Positions 22,813-36,129 of a DNA stretch of 64,000 bases are shown here, one piece after another; the stretch's first letter is position 1, and each line of letters begins with the position of its first letter. Origin of the DNA: Hybos culiciformis (taxonomy: Eukaryota; Arthropoda; Insecta; Diptera; Hybotidae). The stretch covers positions 86,695,936 to 86,759,935 of the forward strand of contig OZ023274.1 in NCBI GenBank assembly GCA_964007475.1, read 5' to 3'. Position numbers and translations under genes: made by a program. The notes beneath the pieces were generated by a model. The model was not told the DNA's origin. It made no database searches and saw nothing but the letters and a program-made list of their open reading frames with translations.

Positions 22813-25800
22813 GTTACTTCAATATATCAAATATCATTATACCAATATCAATTACTCATATAAACCTTTTCATCGAAGTTCAGATCCTAGTTCGAAGTTG
22901 GAAACAATTGAGGTCTAACATACTAATTTTCATCGAAATCTAATAAAATTTTGAAAACAAATTAAACATACATATTTAATTTGAAAATAATTTAGATCCT
23001 TGGCTGGAATCACGAAATGATAAAATCTTGAATTTATCTATCTATTGGCTGGTTCATAAGTTATAAGCCTTTCAGCATGGACAAACAGAGCAACGGACAG
23101 ACATTTAATGAAAACATCTAGTAAAGGGCAGGCTAAAAAATATTGAAAATATTTTTTTGAAGATTCTAATTTTTAATAATATGTATTTTCTTTTACCAAG
23201 ATGAGTTCTTAAATAATTTATAAAAATAAACAAAATACAAAGGTATACCTATATTCTCAATTGAACAATAAGTCAGAATCATTGTATTCTGCATGCTCAT
23301 TAATAAATTCATATTTTCTAAACTTAGTACCGATTCACTCCTTTTTAATTTTGAAAGATTTTTTCTTCAATTATTTTTCTTTTTATTTTTACTTTTTTCA
23401 AAAAAATAAATAAAAATAAATCATTTATATTTTTGTTTACTTTACAAAAATGAAATAACTACCCTATAGGGACATTCGAAGAAGAAATTAAATAAAATTT
23501 GCTCGAATATCTAATTTAATATTTGATAATATTGTTTTTTTTTTTTTTGTTCTTTCTGTTTCTCTAAATTTAATCAAATTGAAAGAAGTTCTCAGAACTA
23601 CATAGATATAAAAACATTATATTATCCCAAACATAACTATGTATAGTAAAATGTTTATATTCTTATTTTCTTTCTCTAAATGCGGGTTCACATTTTTAAA
23701 GTCAATAATATTTATATTTATAATTTTTTAGTTTTTCTTTTTTTGCGCATAACTATTCTAAGTTTTTTGAATTTTTGAATTTTTTTTTTTCAAACAAATC
23801 TTAACGATCATAACTTATGTAATTAAAACTTTTTTGTAAGTAAAAGAACCTATTTAATATCCAATAATTTTCTAACATACGCCTAAACTTCTTTCAAACA
23901 AATAACTGACAGGACCATTATTGACAAAAATACTCAGAATAAAATATTAGTAATTTGGCAGAAAATTGTATTAAAAATAAAAATGGGAAGAATAAGGCGT
24001 GAAATAGGTTTATTTTAATTTTTCAGGTATATCGTATACTAAAATCTATGTAAATACAATTTTGTCATGATAAATATATACTTATTAGTAGAATGTGCAT
24101 ACTTATGTACATAAATCTATAATCCCTTTAGAATTTATTAAGTAAATAAATTTTGATATCAAAGTAAAAGTATTTAAATCCTAAGAGGTTCAAAATATTA
24201 TTTTTACACACACAGACTTCATGCGTAAATAATATTCTATATATATACATATATTGTATTATATATTCATTATTATTTTATACTCTTTTATTATTATTTA
24301 TTGATAAGGAATCAATAGACATTGTTAGAAAAACCAAATAATATTGTTATTTTTTATTCTTCTTTATATGTATATATTTAAACAACAATGTTAGATATAT
24401 TTTGGTATCTGAGAAACGAATAGAAAATTGTTGTTGTTTTTTTTTTTTCTTGTGAAAATTTTAGCACTAGAATTCATATTTTCTATTTTCTATTCTGTTT
24501 TTATTTTATTAAGGAAAAGATTTATTAGACCTTTTTGAATGTGAAATTAATTTTATTTTTGTTGTTTATTTTATTTGGATATACTTTAAGTATAAGGAAA
24601 CAAGTAGCAAAATAAAAAGACGAATGCTGTTAATCAATTTCAAGATAAATAATATACTTATTATAATATTTTCGGAGGGTTTAAGCAATATTTTTTTTTT
24701 TGGGAATAAAGAATATTGGTAATTGAAATCTCTTTCAATCATCAAATTCTAAAAATTAAATAATCGCATGCAAAGTTTGGAAAAAGCGTTGGTTATGTTA
24801 TAAAGTAGTTTATTTAATTTAGAATTAACATTAAATTTAGCAAGCTTTAACAATATAAGTCGAAACGAATCAGTTTTCTTGATTTCGAATAAACTTTCAA
24901 TTTAAAATAATGTCTATAGAGAAATTTTTTCCTTAACCCCGCAAATGTTTACTTAACTAGTTGAAATGTAATTATACAAATTCGTTATGAAGCAATCAAA
25001 CAACGTTTATATAGATTGCCGTTTTAACGTTAAATTTCATGAATGAAGCTTCTTTTTGACTCTAAAAATAGGGGATAATAAGGAAATTACAATTTTACCT
25101 AAGGCTTTTTAAAAATTTCAAAAATAATTATCTCAAAATTTATATGTAAATGTTGTGTTGTGTATAAGAAAATGAAAAAAAAAAAAAAATTTATGCTTTA
25201 TAATTTTTACACATGAAATCAGAAAACTTTTATTAGCTAGATAAAAAAAAACATTTTTTTTTATTTTGTCCTTCGTGGTTGAAGTGAAATTCCAAAAAGG
25301 TTTAAGAGATCTTAACAAGGTTTAAACTATATAAAGTAAATATATAATTTAATTTATAATTTAATTTTTTTTTTTTTCAAAGTTTCGAATTTTATTTTAA
25401 AATTAAAAAAAAAACTAAAATGGTTTCTTTTTGATATATCACTCTTTATATTGTATATACTATATATTACTTAATAATTAAAATAAAAATTATTATAGGG
25501 CCAACTCTTATTATACTTATCCTTTCTTTTGATGAAGGAAATTACTAATATCGGTATAAGAAATATAATGGGTATAATATGGTATGTATATGTATATTAA
25601 TTAACTTTTTTTTATTTTATATATTCAAGTAAAATAATGTATGAAAAAAATATAACGTGACAAATGCAATTAAATTTTTTGGTCAGTAAAATAGTTTCAT
25701 TATAAATATACATATATATATATTTTTTTCAAGCTTTAATATTAATTTATTAAAAAGCATAATGAGAGAAATTTTTTTTATTCATTACCTACTTATTATT

Positions 25801-28217
25801 TTTCTGCATTAAAATTTTAATTTTTGCTTTTATTTATATATTTCTTTTTAAAAATTTTACGCCATCTCCTATGCTGTAAAAACTAAAAAAATATTGGGTG
25901 ATTTTTTTTTTTCCTTGATTTCAATCTACATATAACTAGGATAAGTAGGGAAATGAAAGTAATGATATTAGTTTACTATTTTAATAAAATTTAAAACTAA
26001 AAAATAAACCGCTTATTCTTAGAAATATGACGTTACTTTAGCCCCGAATTATTATGAAAATTATGTTTCTTTTAATGGGGGCTGGACTATTGGGAACATT
26101 TATATTGTTAACCCTGTTTTCGTAAGTAATCAAAATTTAAATTTTCTAAAAAATCGAATTATATTTTCTTCTTAATATAATATGTTAAGATAATAAAATT
26201 AATTTTTTTCCGTGTTAAATATATTTTTTTATTAAAAAGCTCATGTGTTAGTATAAGGTTTTTTCGAACCTCTACAAGAAGGTTAAATTCTAAAAATATC
26301 TCTTGAATAAGTTTTTAAAGTATTATTGTTATAATTGCTTCAGTCCATATTAAAAATACATAAAATGTGAATAAATTATATTAAAAGTAAACAATATATA
26401 TATAACTATATATATAAATAAGTTTTTCTTAACCTAATTTATTGCATAACTATTTATTTACAATTTTTGGAAAAAGGAAATATCTGCAGTTATTTAATTT
26501 TATCTTTTTTTTTTATTTTTTAAAGAAAAAAATATTTAAAAATTTTCAGAATTTCTTTATTAATCAAAAATTTTTTATAAATTCTAAGAATTTTTTTGTT
26601 AAATCTGAAATGAAAACTTTTCCTTTTATTTTTTTGTGTGGAATGTTTTTTTTTTTTTTTACCCAAGATAACTTTTTTCAAACTTTATCTTGTTATTGTA
26701 TCCGAAGATTAATGGTTGTTTTAGTCAAATTTTAGATTTTGGATAATAACAAAAATAATCCAATATTACATCCTCTATTTTTTTTTCTTCAACTTTTCTA
26801 CCCTTCACAATATCTAAATTATTATTGCAAATCGTTTAGCGTCGTTATTTAAAAACAATGTGAACGTTTTTAAAAACTAAGCAAATCATATACAAACAGA
26901 AGTCCAAAAATGAGAAAGATACCATTTTTGACTTTTATTTAAAATGATTTCCTCCAATCATATCCCCATAGATTCTAGTTACTAGTATACCATAAGAACT
27001 GATTTCAATTTGATTTAACTGGAAGAACTTAAAAGAAAGTTTCTTTCGAGTATAATTAGTTCTTTATAAATACCACTTGGCTTAAATGTCGTTTCAGAGT
27101 TTAATTAAAACAAATTTTTATCTGGATAAGTTGTGTTTTTTTGCAAATTAAATAAAATATTGTTGTAATGCTTATATCTTGACCAACTACATCGTATCAA
27201 TAAAACGTATAAAGCTGACATTAATTTCTCTCTCAAAAAACAACAACCTATATTTGAAAATTAATCATTCACTTAAGAAAATTGGAATAGGCATTATTTA
27301 TTTTGAAATATAATAATAATTTTAACTCTTATTTTATTTTCTTATACAATCAAGTCATGTGAAAACCAACATTGATTTCCCAGAAGAAAACAAATATAAA
27401 TTCATATTATGCTTTGGGAAAATTTATCCAAATTTTTCATACTTGCACGTTCATATACCGTATATTTATTTCAATTACCGATACAATTTTATTTTCCAAA
27501 ATTTATTAAGGTTTAATAAAATATACGTATCCTATCGATGCATATAAAACCCATATGTATGTAACAAAACCGTCCCTTTTCATAAATTTGTAATTTCATA
27601 CATTTTTAATAAAAAATATATATAATGTACTAAATATATAATAATTATAAAATAATCAATTATTATTTTAAAAATGGGTTGTTTTTATTTAATTTAGTAA
27701 TTGCCAAAGAAAATAATAAAAAAAAAAAAATAATTAATAGAAAATTCTGCTTACTAAATTCATTGACGTCTTTGAATAATTTTGTTTACCTAGTATACTG
27801 ATTTAAAAACATTCTAATTAAATTTGTATACATATTAGTTAGTAATGAAGGCACTTATGAAATTCTATTGCTTTTTATTATATTAAGAATACTTTTTAGT
27901 TGCAAATTACTGAAAGATAGATGAAATGTTTCGTCCTAATATCAAGAATTGTCCAGAGAGAAACAGTTCAATTAATTTTAATATTTTCAAGTAAAAAATA
28001 TTTAAACAAAAACCAATATAATTTCATAAGTTTTATGTGTAAAATGTAATAATAATTGCTTTCGGGTTTCATTACCATCTACAAATTAAAAATTGAAATT
28101 TATAAACTAATTTTTATTTACGGATCCTGAAAGTTTATAAATTTTTATTGAATCAAATTCCAGACAGTGATCGAAATTCAATTCACGACTGCATACGTTG
28201 GATAGAATACTATGACA
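22813..28217. other. A/T-rich intronic sequence
   Basis: No recognised gene. It contains homopolymer runs and short chance ORFs. The only block of distinct composition is 26042-26121, listed as a weak exon candidate. Confidence 0.5.
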
Positions 28218-28260
28218 ATACTATCATCCATACTATCATCCATACTATCATCCATACTAT
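28218..28260. repeat. 12-bp tandem repeat (ATACTATCATCC) x 3.6
   Basis: Three full copies and a partial fourth, without mismatch. Confidence 0.92.
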
Positions 28261-28576
28261 GACAATACATATCCATACATCTAATTTCAGAATAATGTAA
28301 AAATGAAGTCCATAAATGGCATTTTAAATCAAAAATTTATTTTCCACAAAATTTATAAAAATAATTTAAATAAAATTTTTTATTGATTTTCTTTTAATGA
28401 TTATTTATCTATTGGGAATAAAAAATAACTAAACATTTTTTTAATATTTTCAATCAGTAATACCTAATCAATTTTTATTGTATATTTTATTAACTAATTT
28501 TCCCAAATGAATGAATATTAAAAAGTTAAAATATAATTTTTACTTATCTATCTAATAAATAAAAATGAAAATCCTG

Positions 28577-28615
28577 TTTCTCTGTTCTCTGTTCTCTGTT
28601 CTCTGTCCTCTGTCC
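28577..28615. repeat. (TTCTCTG)n microsatellite at the head of the Helitron-like repeat
   Basis: Five to six heptamer units of TTCTCTG grading into TCCTCTG. Confidence 0.8.
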
Positions 28616-28677
28616 TCAATCACGCCTAAACCGCTGGACCGATTTGGCTGAAATTTTGAACTTAAGTATCATTGGGG

Positions 28678-29422
28678 CCCGAGATGGTTATAGGGTACTA
28701 GAAATTTTGATCCGAAGCCCCGGCGGGGGGGCTACCTTAGAAGCCGGTTTTGAAATTTAGGTATATTCCGATAAAATGTTGTAGCGTTGGAGCCGAAAAG
28801 CCTATTTAAAAAACTGGATGTTGACAGGCCCCCGACCGTCCCAGGGCTCAATTGGGGGGCTATACAACAAATTTCGAAATTTTAAAATTTTGAAAATAAA
28901 GAGCCTAGAGACCCGATTGGTTATATTTTTGATCCAAGGCACCGACGGGGGGCTACCTTAGAAGCCGGTTTTGAAATTTAGGTATATTTCAATAAAATAT
29001 AGTAGCGTTGGACCCGAAAACTCTATTTAAAAAACTGGATGTTGAGAGGTCCCCAACCGTTGTCCCAGGGCTCAATTGGGGGGCCAAACAACAAATTTCG
29101 AAATTTTGAAATTTTGAAGTTAAGTAGCACTGGGACCCGAGATGGTTATAGGGTACTAGAAATTTTGATCCGAAGCCCCGGCGGGGGGGCTACCTTAGAA
29201 GCCGGTTTTGAAATTTAGGTATATTCCGATAAAATGTTGTAGCGTTGGAGCCGAAAAGCCTATTTAAAAAACTGGATGTTGACAGGCCCCCGACCGTCCC
29301 AGGGCTCAATTGGGGGGCTATACAACAAATTTCGAAATTTTAAAATTTTGAAAATAAAGAGCCTAGAGACCCGATTGGTTATATTTTTGATCCAAGGCAC
29401 CGACGGGGGGCTACCTTAGAAG
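28678..29422. repeat. exact 287-bp direct duplication, 458 bp apart
   Basis: Reading base by base, 28678-28964 and 29136-29422 are identical. The surrounding 220-233-bp subunits are diverged, so this larger block duplicated recently, or it is an assembly product. Confidence 0.85.
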
Positions 29423-30324
29423 GCGGTTTTGCAATTTAGGTATTTATTATAGCGTTGGACCCGAATCGACTATTCAGGAGACTGGATGTGTTAAGGCACC
29501 GGGGAAGTGGCTAGTTAACAAATTTTGAAATTCTGTTTTTTTTAATGCAAAAAATGAAATTTAGGTATATTCCGATAAAATATTATAGCGTTGGACCCGA
29601 ATCGACTATTTAGAAGACTATTTAGATGTGTTAAGGCACCGGGGAAGTGGATATTTAACAAATTTTGAAATTCTGTTTTTTTAGTGCACAAAATCTGGAT
29701 TAAAGTGTTTTGATATAAATATAAGTTCGGAACTACCGTGCGAAGCCGGGTATTTCGACTAGTTTAAAATAAAATCAATAAAATGTGATTAAAAATAAAG
29801 AGAATATTTACAATTTACATTCCTTTATACTATACGAATATATTTTTGTTCTTATTTCAACGGGCGGAATTGTAAGCTTTTTTTTTTATTCAAATTTTCA
29901 ATTAAACTTTTGTATGTATTTTATTTTGCCTGCCTAAATTTTCATGATTCCATGGTAAATAAATTTAAATAAATAAAAAAATAAAAAATTCTTTTTTCCT
30001 CTCTTAATTCTAAATCAATTTATTTCAATTCAAAAATAACATATAAAAAGGAATAAAAATAAATGAAATGTAAACTTGTTTTTTAAGAGATTTAAAGAAT
30101 TGATTATTAGATTTTATGATTGTTTACACCGAATGAATCCTTATGAATGAATTTATTTCAAATATGTATTTTTTTTGTATTTTAGCATGCATGTTGGCAA
30201 GGAAAATAATTTAAGAAAATTTATACTGACAAGCGACAGAGGAAAACGTCTATAATGCTTGTTAAATATATTTTCAAAATAAGACTTTTACTTTTGATTA
30301 TTATAAGTAAACTAATAGATTATT

Positions 30325-30530
30325 ACACGCAAACCTTGTTTCGCTCCAGCCTAGTCTTTATTAATAATAAAAAAAAATTACAAATTTTGCATTAAAAAAT
30401 ATTTGGAGATGGTTAAAAGAAGATGAAAAAAAACAGCGTAAAAAAAATTATATTGGTTTCGGCCCAATCGGTTCATTGGTTTAGAAGTTTACGGTCACAT
30501 ACAAAAAAGATCAAAATACACAAAAATATT
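30325..30530 (-). repeat. dispersed repeat fragments
   Basis: The block at 30325-30362 reads, on the minus strand, AATAAAGACTAGGCTGGAGC followed by GAAACAAGG. It resembles the plus strand at 60282-60316. Nearby, CGGCCCAATCGGTTCATTGG and GTTTAGAAGTTTACGG are of a type common in arthropod interspersed repeats. The family was not identified. Confidence 0.4.
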
Positions 30531-31121
30531 CATAAATTGATAATTATCATGTTTTGTTTATTTTGTTATTATTTTGTTTAACTAACCCTTTCAAATAAAA
30601 ATACAAAAAACAAAAAGTTATATGAAACTGAAAATTTTTTATATAACTCACAATGGTAAAAATAATTTTGTTATTTTCCATAATATTATTATTAAAATTT
30701 GATGTTTCAATATTTCCTTATTTTTAAGTTGCTAAAGCATTTTTTATTCAGAACTTTTTTTCATAATTATCACAAAAAATCTTCCAGTAAAAGTGATAAT
30801 TTTTTTAACCAACACAAAACATTTGAATTTCAGTAAGTGCATGTAAAATATTTTGAAATAATAAAAGAGGAATAGACTCCATAAGTATCATGTGTGAAAA
30901 CATATAATTTGTTGCAGGAAACATTACTATCTACGTATGAAAAACTTGAAAATTGAGAGCTTACAAACCAAAATCCTTCTATACTTCAAATTAATTTCCA
31001 TTTTTTTTTCTTGAATTTTCAAATTATGGATATAACTTAAGCCTTAAGTAAGTTAATATGTTAATCTTAACAACTTCGTTTAATATTCAATAAAAATTTT
31101 TCACAGGCAAATAACCTATAA

Positions 31122-31764
31122 CATGGTGCATTTTGCGGCCCGCAGCTCATACCATATTTTTTATTACTTTGAAAAGAAGAAAAGTCAATCTTTTCATTTC
31201 CCAAATTGCCAAAGTTTTATTAAAAATTAAATATATAGTCGACTTTATGCTATTAATATTGGAAAATTAATAGAAATTTTTGAGAAATGATTCGAGGATT
31301 TTAAAAATATAAATTCGCTTTTTAAAGTATTTTCGAATCCTTTTTCAATAAATCCAGAAGAAGCTAGTCCTCATCTACAATTGGAATTAATATACTTACT
31401 TGCAATCCTGCGAAATATTAAAACAAAAATTTAATGACGGCGACAAAGAAAATTTTTATCTATGTTTGGATAAGGACAAGTACCCAAATTTATATGATAC
31501 GGCGGGACGTTACGCATCTATCTTTGTTTGGTTCAACGTATATATGTGAACAAACCTTCACAATTATGAATATAAATAAGCTACGATCTCGTATAACGGA
31601 CTGGCTACAACACAATAAGTTCCAAATATTTCCAAAATTATTAAAAAAAAATAAAATTTAATATGTATATATAAAAAACAATAAAAAATATTTTTGTCCT
31701 TGTGGCCCGCAGTAAAATAGTTTTATTAATTTGGCTCGTCACTTAAAAAACTTGTGCACCCATG
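31122..31764 (+). mobile_element. ZBED-type hAT transposon remnant
   Basis: The ends read CATGGTGCATTTTGCGGCCC and, inverted, CATGGGTGCACAAG. The flanks carry ACCTATAA (31114-31121 and 31765-31772), an exact 8-bp hAT-type duplication. The plus strand codes, in shifting frames, for NPEEASPHLQLELIYLLAI and then SLFGSTYICEQTFTIMNINK and LRSRITD. This is the C-terminus of the ZBED/GTF2IRD2-like hAT transposase group. It is 643 bp and deleted for everything upstream. It sits only 192 bp from NaCP60E exon 1, inside intron 1. Confidence 0.88.
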
Positions 31765-31955
31765 ACCTATAACATCTCGATAATAATGCATTTTCAAAAA
31801 CTATTTTGTATGCGCTGCAATTTTATTTCAAAAAATGCTTATTTTACTCAAAATAAGTTACATAATTTAAGAACATATTTACAAAATATCCGTTCCTGTA
31901 AAATAATACCTAAACGAATACTAGTTATATTTAATGAAATTTCCTATTAACTTAC

Positions 31956-31989
31956 TTTTATCCTCATTTGGTGTTGTATCATCACTCAT
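31956..31989 (-). CDS. NaCP60E: NaCP60E (DSC1-type) channel, first coding exon
   Basis: The exon holds an ATG (31987-31989) and eleven codons, MSDDTTPNEDK plus one base. It is followed by a consensus donor (exon A, then GTAAGT). The single leftover base joins exactly with the two leading bases of the exon at 11566-11774 to give an Ile codon, so the phases agree across an intron of about 20 kb. DSC1-type channels are four-domain voltage-gated cation channels of insect neurons, related to para and reported to be calcium-preferring. This exon is only the start of the cytoplasmic N-terminus. The assignment rests on the link to exon 2, since eleven residues alone are not diagnostic. It is too short for ordinary ORF finding. 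The 5' UTR and promoter were not located. Confidence 0.75.
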
Positions 31990-34900
31990 TTTGATGAATG
32001 GGCTTTAAATTTTCTTTCGTTTGAATTATTCAAACGTTTTTATATTTATATTATTCTATATATAATATATTATTTTTTATGTTAAATTAATTTTAAATAA
32101 ATTTTATGGAAGATATTAATATTAAGCCCAATAATTTATTTTTTTATTTTTTTTTATTTCTTTTTATATTAAAATTATGAACTTTAGTAATCTTAATGGA
32201 TTTAATATAAAAAAAAAATTTTGTTTTTTTTTTTTGAATTTTCAAGTATTAATTTCTTTTTAATATTTATTTTATTTTATTCTTCAGCATTATTCTGGGC
32301 CTCATTTCGCTTTTTTTAAATAATAATTTAATTAAAATTTTTGATTAATGATAGTTATTAAAAGCGGGAATTTTCTATAGTTAAAATTTTTTTCTATTTT
32401 TTTTTTTATTTTTTTGCAAATTGACTTCTTATTATTTTAAAATTTAGCTACACGTATTTTATTATCTGAACACTAATTTGAAATTCATTTAATAAAAAAT
32501 ATGAAATAATTCTACATGACTATAATAATATATATTATAATATCTAACTATCGTTATATATATATTTTTTTGGGATATATTAACTATTTTATTATATTAT
32601 TAAAATTATTATTTATCGTAATTTAAATTTGGTAAAAATTTTCATCAAATTTGGTATTTTATTTATTTATTTTAAATTAAGTTAAATTTAAGCACAATTG
32701 CAATATCAACAATTTCACATTTGTTTTGACAACGAATCTGTAAAAAGAAAAAAAAAATATATTTAATTAAGAATTGATTAATTTTAAAAGTATAATTTCT
32801 TATATAGTTTAAAAAATAATATTGTGACTGAACTAAAAATTGATTCTACTGTATTTAAGCAAACTTTCATAATGGTATGCATCTATTAAGAATCTTATGA
32901 ATTATTTAATTCTAATTATTTTTTGATTTGATAATTAAACAATTTGATTTTAAGCAATATTCGGTGTCCCAAAAATGAACGTCATACTTAATAGCGATTC
33001 ATAAAATTGGCTCTTATCTGATTTTTGTAAAAATCGAAACCTTAGATTAGTTTTTAAAGTGCCACGGCTACTAAATTCCGTGTTTTAATATTAATATTAC
33101 TGATGCAAAACCCTGAAAAGCCCGGCGTTGAGCTAGAATTCAAAATAAAATCGATAGAGTTAGGGATATACTTTGGAGAAAAAAAAAACATTTATGCCTT
33201 TTTCATAAGTACATTTTTTTTTGTAGGCTAACTTCAATTCTTCATAATGTAAAAAAAGAGAATACCAAACGATCCTGGTACTCATCATAAGCTCACCTAT
33301 TATCCTGTTAAACATTGTCGTCAACTTTTAAGACATACCTTGTATACAATGAAAATTTCGAAAACTATTTTGTACCGCATTTAATATTTTACACTTATAT
33401 TTTTATACATAATTTGAAAATCAACCAGCTGAATCTATTTAATCAATAATATTATTTAATTTATATACAATATAAAAAGTTTTTTTTCCCTCTATTAAAA
33501 GTTTGGTTATTGGGATAAAAAGGATATTCAAAAATAATTTTATTCATTAATACGACATTGATTTGATGAAAATTTTCTGTTTTTTTTTTTTGTTCTTTTT
33601 CCCTCAAATGATTATAAGTTTCCCAACACTGGGTTTTTTTTATTTTTTTTTTTTTTTCAAATATATATAAGTATATATTATATACAAAAGTTTCAATATA
33701 TATAGAATAACAATGAAAATTGAAAGCATGAAATAAAATACTTGTATGTTAAATGTATTTTTCGCATGTTCAAAATTCAAAATTAATGAAACTATTATAC
33801 GATACAAAATTTTTCGAAAATAATGAATACAAACATTGCTTCATTATGTGAGGTTCTTTTTTTTGTTATTAAAAACGCAAAAGAGGAAAATGTTTGTTTT
33901 GAAAAAAAAAATTTTTTTCTTTTTTTTTAATACATATATTGTTCATGCATAATGATTGTGAATTAAAATTTTCTTGTTAGTTTTTTGATTTTAGAAATTC
34001 TATTTAGAATTTTTAATTAAAAAACTAATTAAGGATACTATATAATAATAATTATATAGTTAGTGAAGGGAAATTAATTTAACTGAATGTCTTTTAGATG
34101 AAAATTTATTAAAATGTGTGTATGTATTTGTTTTTACTTATTTTAAAAGTAAATCATTAAAATATTTCTAAGGAAGATAATCTTCATCAGTACCCCAACA
34201 TTTTTATCTGAATGCTTGTAACACATTGCGTCGTAAAATGAGTAGATACTAAACTTTAAAAATATATTTTCACACTAATCTACTTATATTTCTAATCACC
34301 TTTTCGTACAGTTTAATATAAAAAATAAATTTGTTAGAAAAGTAAGTTAATTACCCATTTATCGAGAGTATGTAGTTCGTTCGAAGGAAACTTCTGGTGA
34401 AAATAAATTAAGGCTTAATAGAATTTTTAATTTTTAAGTTAATAAAACGAATTGTCTAAAAATTATTGCCCAACTTCATATTTCTAAATTAATTTCGTGT
34501 AAGAAAAATGTAAAAAAGTTTATTTAGTTAATCTTATATTAATTTTCAATATTATTAAATCTATAATTTGAGCTCTGATGACATTTACAAAATATAAACA
34601 AAATATATTGAAAAACTATTTAAAACAACACAAAAACTACTACCTACTAACAAAATTCGAAACAAAAAATATTGAAATTAAATACGAAAATTTAATAATA
34701 TATAATTAAATAGATTATAAATTAAGAGATGATTGTATTTAAAAAATATTTTTTTATTGCGGTTATAAGATTATAGTACAGCTTCCACAAAAATAAATAA
34801 ATTATTTACATAATAAAATTATATGCTCATTGACATTACATTTTTATTCGAATTAATTTTATAAATAATGGTAATAAAAAAAATTAATAAAATGTGTATA

Positions 34901-35987
34901 TTTATTTATTTTTTGGTAACTAATTTTTACTTTTTCTAATCAATTATGAAAATTATTTAAATCTAATGTATCCTATTACATTTAAAATAAGAAATTATAA
35001 TCTTGCCAAATATTTTAGAGTTAAAAATCACCAATACAATTTATTCAGTCAACATCATTTTGTGAAAGAAAAAAAGAATGCAAATAAGATTGATCTCTAG
35101 AAAATAGGGTTTATAATAGAGTTTTAAGTTTCAACAAAATATTATCCAGTCATATATAAAAATCTTACCCTTGAAGGATTAAGGAATATTCTTTTTTGTT
35201 TTATCAAAAAAAAAAAAAAAAAAAAAGAAGAAATTATTCCTTAAATTGAGCAATCATAAAATGTGCAGCCGTGTGTATAAAGTTATCTTAAGCATTTTAA
35301 ACAGATAAAATATATATATTATTCTTTTTTGTACTCTGATCAAACATTTGCATTTCTTTGACTCTTAAGATAATGTCAATGTCAAGTTGAAATTAAAAAT
35401 TTTCTTTTCCAAATGTTTTTCATATAGCTTTCCTACCTACACGGCGAATCTTAAAAACAAAAATAAAAATGTCAAAGAATATTTTTGCATTATAAATAAA
35501 AGTTAAATTTATTGCGGGAAAAAAAAACTAATTGAGGTGCTTTTTATAACCCAAGGCAGAATGATAAACTCTAATTTTAGAATTTTTTATTTTTAAATGT
35601 TTTGGAGTAGAATAAAAAAAATATTAGTTATAATATCCTTTTTATATGTATATACATACAGTAAATAAAAAAGAAAATTTCTACATTTAAATAATAATTT
35701 TGTTTTTAAATTTTGTTATATCTTTAATTTAATATTCTTTTTTATTATTTTATTATAGTACATACAACTTTACCTAAATACTAGATTTTATTTTTAATGT
35801 AACCTATACACTAAATTTAATAATTTTCCTAAAAAGTATTATAAATATATCTCATATCAGTGGAAGAAAGAATATCCCAAACTATAATTTTGTTTATAAT
35901 TTTATTATGACATTAAAAATCATGAATTTCAAACACCAGTTTTCATTACCAATACTCAGTTTATTTTCGAATCCTGTCTAATCCAAA
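31990..35987. other. region upstream of NaCP60E exon 1
   Basis: This should hold the NaCP60E 5' UTR and promoter if no further 5' non-coding exon lies beyond. Poly-T and poly-A tracts dominate. A less A/T-rich block near 32968-33340 (CGGTGTCCCAAAAATGAACG, GAAAAGCCCGGCGTTGAGC) looks like an old repeat, but I could not pair its ends. Confidence 0.4.
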
Positions 35988-36129
35988 TTATAGAATATGT
36001 GTCATCCGGTGTTTTATTCTGGTCCACCGGTCGAATAAAATAAAGATTAAAACCAAAGACCAAGTGATCCATGTAAGGATGGCGACAAAAAATTCCTTTG
36101 AGGTGACGTCGGTAAATACAGTAGCGATA
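35988..36129 (-). CDS. candidate terminal exon of an unrecognised membrane protein
   Basis: After a long pyrimidine tract and an AG (36130-36131) the minus strand is open for one base plus 46 codons and a TAA. The block is much richer in G/C than its surroundings. The peptide starts IATVFTDVTSKEF, runs through a hydrophobic stretch (FFVAILTWITWSLVLIFILF) of one membrane-span length, and ends in a basic tail, DRWTRIKHRMTHIL. That is the look of a last transmembrane helix with a short cytoplasmic C-terminus. Its leading base T completes an AGT Ser codon with the candidate exon at 40634-40715. The family was not identified. A longer ORF in another frame (35956-36180) overlaps it and looks less protein-like. 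Confidence 0.42.

Larger units (their letters stand above)
28551..29762 (+). mobile_element. Helitron-like non-autonomous repeat
   Basis: The unit begins with TC after an A and ends CTAG before a T. About ten bases before the end lies CCGTGCGAAGCCGGG, with short hairpin potential. TC...CTRR ends inserted between A and T fit a Helitron. The opening CACGCCTAAACCGCTGGACC, followed by a GATTTGGCTGAAA motif, is of a type widespread in arthropod repeats. The interior is G/C-rich compared with its surroundings and made of four diverged copies of a unit of about 220-233 bp. No Rep/helicase coding sequence is present. A different repeat class is possible. Confidence 0.5.
11775..31955 (-). other. NaCP60E intron 1 (about 20 kb), host of a nested gene and several transposons
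   Basis: This intron is inferred from phase-compatible splice sites at both ends. It contains a nested same-strand serine protease homologue, a foldback element, a LINE fragment, a MITE copy, a Helitron-like repeat and a hAT remnant, each listed separately. The remainder is A/T-rich, with homopolymer A and T runs and (AT)n or ATAA-type microsatellites, such as an (AT)n tract near 19472-19494. I see no further recognisable exon of NaCP60E inside it. Confidence 0.7.
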
